Part shown: in pieces, positions 19,635-21,693 of the stretch
How the letters are laid out: each line of letters begins with the position of its first letter
How positions within the stretch are numbered: position 1 is the first letter of the stretch
Source: a virus
IMG/VR virus record: IMGVR_UViG_3300034374_007114
Coordinates: 1-21,693 of that record
Length of the DNA stretch: 21,693 nt
Direction: 5' to 3' (one strand)
Position numbers and translations under genes: made by a program
Notes under the pieces: generated by a model
What the model was told of the DNA's origin: nothing
The model's input: the letters and a program-made list of their open reading frames with translations, nothing else
The model's database searches: none

Positions 19635-21693
19635 TAGAGAAACGCCGTGTATTGAGAAGTAATCGGCACATAACCATTCGTGCGTTCATACTGTTTCAGC
19701 ACATTTACGATATCCGATGCAACTGCCTGTCCGTCAGTTCCCATACCAGCATTGATAACAACATTGATATTTGCACGCTCAGTATCCGTTATCTGCCCTG
19801 CGTATAGGGAATCAACGAATTGAGCCACATCAGGCAAGATAACTTGACCATCGCCAGACGGCGCAATAGTTGTTGGCGTTGTAACGGTTGGAACCACCAC
19901 CTGTCCTGCATCATATTTAAGTTTTGCTCGTGCTGCTAACAATTTTCCATATTCTTTTTCTAGAGAATTAAGTTCTCGTTGAGCCTCACCAACCTCATAA
20001 ATAGCGTCACGCTCTCGTTCTTGCGCCTGAACAACGCGGTCAATTGCATCCTCCTGAGCCTTCTTCGCGGCATTAAGTTGGTCTAAAACAGTCTTATATG
20101 CATCGCTGCCTTCTTTTGCCCCATTGGTTGCTTCATCAAGAGCCTGTTGTGCGCGAGCCAATTCACGAGTGGCATCACGCTCACGGTCAGTCGCATCTTT
20201 AACAGACAACTTTGCTTGCGCTAAAGCAATTTCTGCTTCACGAATTTTCGTCGCATTTGTTTCAGGGTCTTGACGCTCCTTTGCTAAATCTTCTTCGGCT
20301 TTCTGAACCGCGAAAATTGCTTCCTCAATACCATAAGCCGAACGCTCAACATCGCGTTGTGCCACATCCAAATCTTCCTGTGCAGTACGCGCCTGCTTAC
20401 TATCTTTTCCATAACCATTAACAACTAAATTAAATTGGTCTTGCGCTTTTACTAGCGCATCGTTTGCTTCCTGCAAATTCTTCTGGGCATCAGCGGTCGC
20501 TTTTGTTGCATCACGCAACGAGCGTTGCGCCTGTGTTTGAGAACGCAATGCCTCCGTAAACTTACGCAATTTTTCCTGAGTAGTCTCAACTGCTTTACCC
20601 ACCGAACCAGATTTTTTGTCGCCAGTAATCAACGCGAGATTTGCATTTGCCGCTGCTAATTCATCGGTAGCCGACTTTAACGCCACCAAATCTTTATGTT
20701 CGGCTTTTCTTAGTCGCGCAAGATTTTGTTCTGCAAACTTTACTGCGTTTTGAGCATCGGCAAGTGTGTAAACCTTTTGTGGGTCAAATGCTATGCCCAC
20801 TTTGTTTCCGAAACCAGCCAGCCGACTTTCAGCATCAACAATTGCATTGTAAACATTGTAAATTGCTGGTACGGAGTCGTTAGCGGCTTCACCTATACGA
20901 CCAAATGAGACATAACCGATTTCGCCAACTTCCCCAAGGTCAATTCCAATAAACTTCAGAGCCTTACTTATCAGATTGTTGGCAGTAATAAATGAGTTAA
21001 TAAACTGAATGACCGAGTTGACAATTTTTTCAAGGGCCCAAATAACAGCATTAGCAACCTTGTTCACGACATCCCGAAAGCCCTCAAATTTTATGTACGC
21101 TGCAGCAAGCGCCGTGATTAAAGTTAAAGCCAACGCGACTGCCCTACCCCAAGGCGTGTTTAATAGTGCAGTATTAAAAAGGTTGATAGAAATTGTTGCA
21201 GCAATAGCAGTTGCTCGTAATGCCACAAATGCTGCGGTTACTACATAAATCGTGTTGCCCAATGTACCCATATTGCCAATGGCATTCATTATTTCGCCAG
21301 CCGTATAGCGAAGTGCGGCACCTAAACCTTCCTGACCCACAATACGATTAAGTTCACGAATAAAATTAGTCAACGCTTCAATTTTTGGTGCGAGTGCCTG
21401 ACCAACAGAAATCGCGGTATCAACAATCGCGTTTTTTGCCAATTTAAGTTGCGACTGCAATGATTCCAGTTGCTTCTTCGCAATATCTTCCGTCGTGCCA
21501 CCAGCCAAACGCAACTGTGTCTCATAAGTTTTAATCGCATCAGATGTTCCCAACAATGCCAGAATGGTTGCAACAGACCTGTCGGCAAATCCTAACTGCA
21601 AGAGTGTTGCTTTTTTGGTTTCATCAGATGCTCCACTTAGAGCATTTTCAAGGTCTGCAACGATGTCTGCCATATTTCGCAGGTTCCCATCGC
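19634..21693 (-). CDS. Tape measure protein, C-terminal part (5' end outside window)
   Basis: The frame stays open to the window edge, so the start is not seen; the first internal ATG is at 21673. The visible part has GNLRNMADIVADLENAL, a helical phage tape measure pattern, hydrophobic segments NTIYVVTAAFVALRATAIAA and RAVALALTLITALAAAYI, and then a very long coiled-coil (about 300-600 from 21673) rich in Ala, Gln, Glu and Lys. Tape measures set tail length and cross the host membrane at infection. It is followed without a gap by the minor tail protein, the usual order. Full length cannot be judged. Confidence 0.88.
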   Translation of the reverse strand, partial: DGNLRNMADIVADLENALSGASDETKKATLLQLGFADRSVATILALLGTSDAIKTYETQLRLAGGTTEDIAKKQLESLQSQLKLAKNAIVDTAISVGQALAPKIEALTNFIRELNRIVGQEGLGAALRYTAGEIMNAIGNMGTLGNTIYVVTAAFVALRATAIAATISINLFNTALLNTPWGRAVALALTLITALAAAYIKFEGFRDVVNKVANAVIWALEKIVNSVIQFINSFITANNLISKALKFIGIDLGEVGEIGYVSFGRIGEAANDSVPAIYNVYNAIVDAESRLAGFGNKVGIAFDPQKVYTLADAQNAVKFAEQNLARLRKAEHKDLVALKSATDELAAANANLALITGDKKSGSVGKAVETTQEKLRKFTEALRSQTQAQRSLRDATKATADAQKNLQEANDALVKAQDQFNLVVNGYGKDSKQARTAQEDLDVAQRDVERSAYGIEEAIFAVQKAEEDLAKERQDPETNATKIREAEIALAQAKLSVKDATDRERDATRELARAQQALDEATNGAKEGSDAYKTVLDQLNAAKKAQEDAIDRVVQAQERERDAIYEVGEAQRELNSLEKEYGKLLAARAKLKYDAGQVVVPTVTTPTTIAPSGDGQVILPDVAQFVDSLYAGQITDTERANINVVINAGMGTDGQAVASDIVNVLKQYERTNGYVPITSQYTAFL

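Noticed and set aside
1-21693. tRNA genes, insertion sequences or integrase with att site
   Set aside because: No gap holds a cloverleaf-like sequence, no transposase or recombinase motifs were read in any frame, and no terminal direct/inverted repeats of IS type were seen.

Overview
The window looks like a stretch of a tailed, siphovirus-type bacteriophage genome, probably from an actinobacterial host. Every supported gene lies on the minus strand, so transcription runs from right (21.7 kb) to left (1 bp). Genes are tightly packed, with many ATGA/GTGA/TAATG stop-start overlaps and very small genes. A WhiB-family regulator, a family confined to Actinobacteria and their phages, and a DUF2746-like membrane protein point to an actinobacterial host. 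The moderate, clearly sub-50% GC by eye would suit a freshwater or marine lineage, but that is inference. No portal, terminase, capsid, DNA polymerase, integrase or tRNA was seen, so this is a partial genome.

Layout in transcription order. (1) 21693-14887, virion tail: the C-terminal part of a tape measure protein cut by the window edge, a minor tail protein with a carbohydrate-binding-like domain, two small structural-type proteins, two tandem paralogous glycine-rich fibre/adhesin proteins, and a small protein of a type common in marine phages. (2) 14900-13847, lysis: holin-like protein, M15 peptidase endolysin, and a second membrane/coiled-coil protein of DUF2746 type. (3) 13884-8739, DNA metabolism: small putative DNA-binding protein, calcineurin-like metallophosphoesterase, YqaJ-type exonuclease, ERF-like single-strand annealing protein, WhiB, a PD-(D/E)XK-like protein, a possible helicase-loader-like zinc protein, and a second nuclease-like protein with an E-x-K motif. 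(4) 8726-8221: a possible 16-residue leader ORF overlapping a secreted lytic-transglycosylase-like protein. (5) 8220-7957: a non-coding region with several inverted repeats. (6) 7956-3134: small, mostly unknown genes, many behind strong AGGAGG sites, including a DUF932 protein, zinc-finger proteins and four genes of 31-77 residues in an overlapping chain. (7) 3156-292: a Gp88-family protein, a ParB-like protein, a glycosyltransferase resembling the TET-associated family of phage DNA hypermodification loci, a Cys-rich protein and an HNH endonuclease. (8) 297-75: a non-coding array of degenerate repeats of about 20 bp.

Points most worth a second look are the ParB-glycosyltransferase-Gp88 cluster, which suggests DNA base modification although no TET/JBP oxygenase is in the window; the degenerate repeat array at the left end; three near-identical translation leaders between small genes; and the overlapping leader ORF before the secreted wall enzyme. 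All functional calls come from reading translated sequence by eye; no database search was run.
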